Assembly (NCBI GenBank): GCA_015680685.1
Contig: MNCI01017741.1
Coordinates: 3,268 to 24,610, forward strand
Reading direction: 5' to 3'
Length of the DNA stretch: 21,343 bases
DNA from: Gnetum montanum
Lineage: Eukaryota > Streptophyta > Gnetopsida > Gnetales > Gnetaceae
Shown here: positions 20,580 through 21,343 of the stretch, piece after piece
Numbering within the stretch: position 1 is the stretch's first letter
How the letters are laid out: each line of letters begins with the position of its first letter
Notes under the pieces: generated by a model
What the model was told of the DNA's origin: nothing
The model's database searches: none
Seen by the model: only the letters and a program-made list of their open reading frames with translations
Made by a program: the position numbers and the translations under genes

Positions 20580-21240
20580 ATGATGAGTTGTCTATGAGTT
20601 CTTGAAGGTCATGTCTAGTATCACTAGAAGATCTCTATCACATCCCCATTCCTAGATGATGAAGTTTCCTAATGAAGATAGTGTCTCTTCATAACAAGTG
20701 TTATTGTTATCTTAACAAGACCCAAAAGGGTAGTTGTAATTAACACCTAAAATGATGCATTGTAATAATATACATGTCTCTTAAGGTAACTATTGGGGCT
20801 TTGACCTAAGGCATTTATACCTAGGGTTAGAGGTCGTGCTAGCATGGAATGGTAGAGTTAGTACGGGTAAGTTATGGGGTGGCAAAGCTAGTATAGGAAA
20901 GTCATAGGAAGTGAGGTGAAGTGGGATAGGAAGTGGACTAGCCATTCCTTTTGGCTGGGTTATAGGCCTAACCATGGTGGCAGTGTTGGATTGCCTCTAA
21001 AGGATAGATGTCTAATGAAGAAAACCCTAAGGAACACTCTCAAAGCACAATCTGGATACGTTATTCTCTATATCAATAAAGTATTCTTTTATTTCTCTTT
21101 CTGCATTTTTCCTATTATTTCCTTATACATAACATCAAATATCACTTATATTTTGCATTTGGTATATTTTTTTGTATGCATAATATCTAATATATCATAT
21201 ATTTGACATTTTCCATGACATCTAGGGATAGGATGTCACA
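20580..21240 (+). mobile_element. 5' LTR of a further retrotransposon leaving the window
   Basis: The right end is well supported: the sequence ends in TGTCACA at 21240 and a primer-binding site follows after AT. Inside, a polyadenylation signal AATAAA lies at 21075-21080 after a stretch rich in typical R-region words (ACACTCTCAAAGCACAATC), and a TATA-like TTTATACC lies near 20814. Close to the end TGACATC (21216-21222) and GATGTCA (21232-21238) form an inverted repeat. The left boundary is not determined; TGATGAG near 20580 is only a guess. The internal region continues past 21343, so the family cannot be told. Confidence 0.6.
21075..21080 (+). terminator. Polyadenylation signal AATAAA in the LTR
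   Basis: AATAAA in the context ATCAATAAAGTATTC, followed by a T-rich stretch, 160 bp before the LTR end. In LTR elements the signal marks the end of R in the 3' copy of the LTR. Confidence 0.5.
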
Positions 21241-21242
21241 AT

Positions 21243-21254
21243 TGGTATTAGACC
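21243..21254 (+). promoter_or_regulatory. Primer-binding site for initiator-Met tRNA
   Basis: TGGTATTAGACC matches the plant initiator-Met primer-binding site TGGTATCAGAGC at 10 of 12 positions and sits 2 bp after the LTR end CA. The tRNA 3' end would pair here to prime minus-strand cDNA synthesis. One of the two differences is C to T, in line with the decay seen elsewhere. Confidence 0.75.
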
Positions 21255-21343
21255 AAACCACAACCCAAGGGCCATTTAGAATAATGGGCCAAACTACACC
21301 ATGAACTTGATGATGAACCTTAAAGCCACAACACATGGAAATC

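Overview
The window reads as intergenic DNA of a plant nuclear genome, probably a large one rich in retrotransposons; the species cannot be told. The basis is decayed Ty3/gypsy coding sequence of the Tat/Athila kind, short GT-AG introns with T-rich tracts, LTR-style TATA boxes, a primer-binding site complementary to plant initiator-Met tRNA, low CpG, and many TAG/TAA stops inside otherwise conserved reading frames. No intact host gene, rRNA, tRNA or CRISPR array was seen.

Layout. (1) 1-1130: AT-rich flank, then an LTR-like promoter with a 13-bp GC-rich hairpin just upstream of a TATA box. (2) 1195-4056, plus strand: a heavily stopped ORF with a possible Athila ORF1-like middle part and a long helical, coiled-coil-like C-terminus, followed by an LTR-like block (4054 to about 4830). 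(3) About 4900-5839, minus strand: an LTR-like block related to the one at 4054 but inverted. It is followed, reading leftwards on the minus strand, by its internal region at 5880-10480: Gag tail, protease, reverse transcriptase, RNase H and integrase of a Tat/Athila-type element, truncated in gag. (4) About 10.6-11.7 kb: a U3-like region with degenerate ~117-bp repeats, CTAG-centred palindromes and a TATA box. (5) 12.1-14.7 kb, plus strand: a Gag-protease polyprotein remnant that stops without any reverse transcriptase. (6) 14.9-15.3 kb: a degenerate short repeat array. (7) 18.87-15.44 kb, minus strand: a broken gene with at least six introns whose splice sites and phases can still be traced; I do not recognise the family. 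(8) 19.58-19.83 kb: hairpins of the same kind as at 10.7-11.5 kb. (9) About 20.58-21.24 kb: an LTR followed by an initiator-Met primer-binding site, opening another element that leaves the window.

The most interesting reading is that blocks 4 to 8 are one composite non-autonomous element: a Gag-protease-only Tat-like retrotransposon carrying an intron-bearing gene in antisense between its coding region and its 3' end. Antisense introns would survive retrotransposition because they are not spliced from the sense genomic RNA. Tat elements with antisense extra ORFs are known as a class; the absence of RT/INT and the many introns here would be unusual. The link between blocks 4 and 8 rests on shared palindromic motifs, not on an alignment, and is inference.
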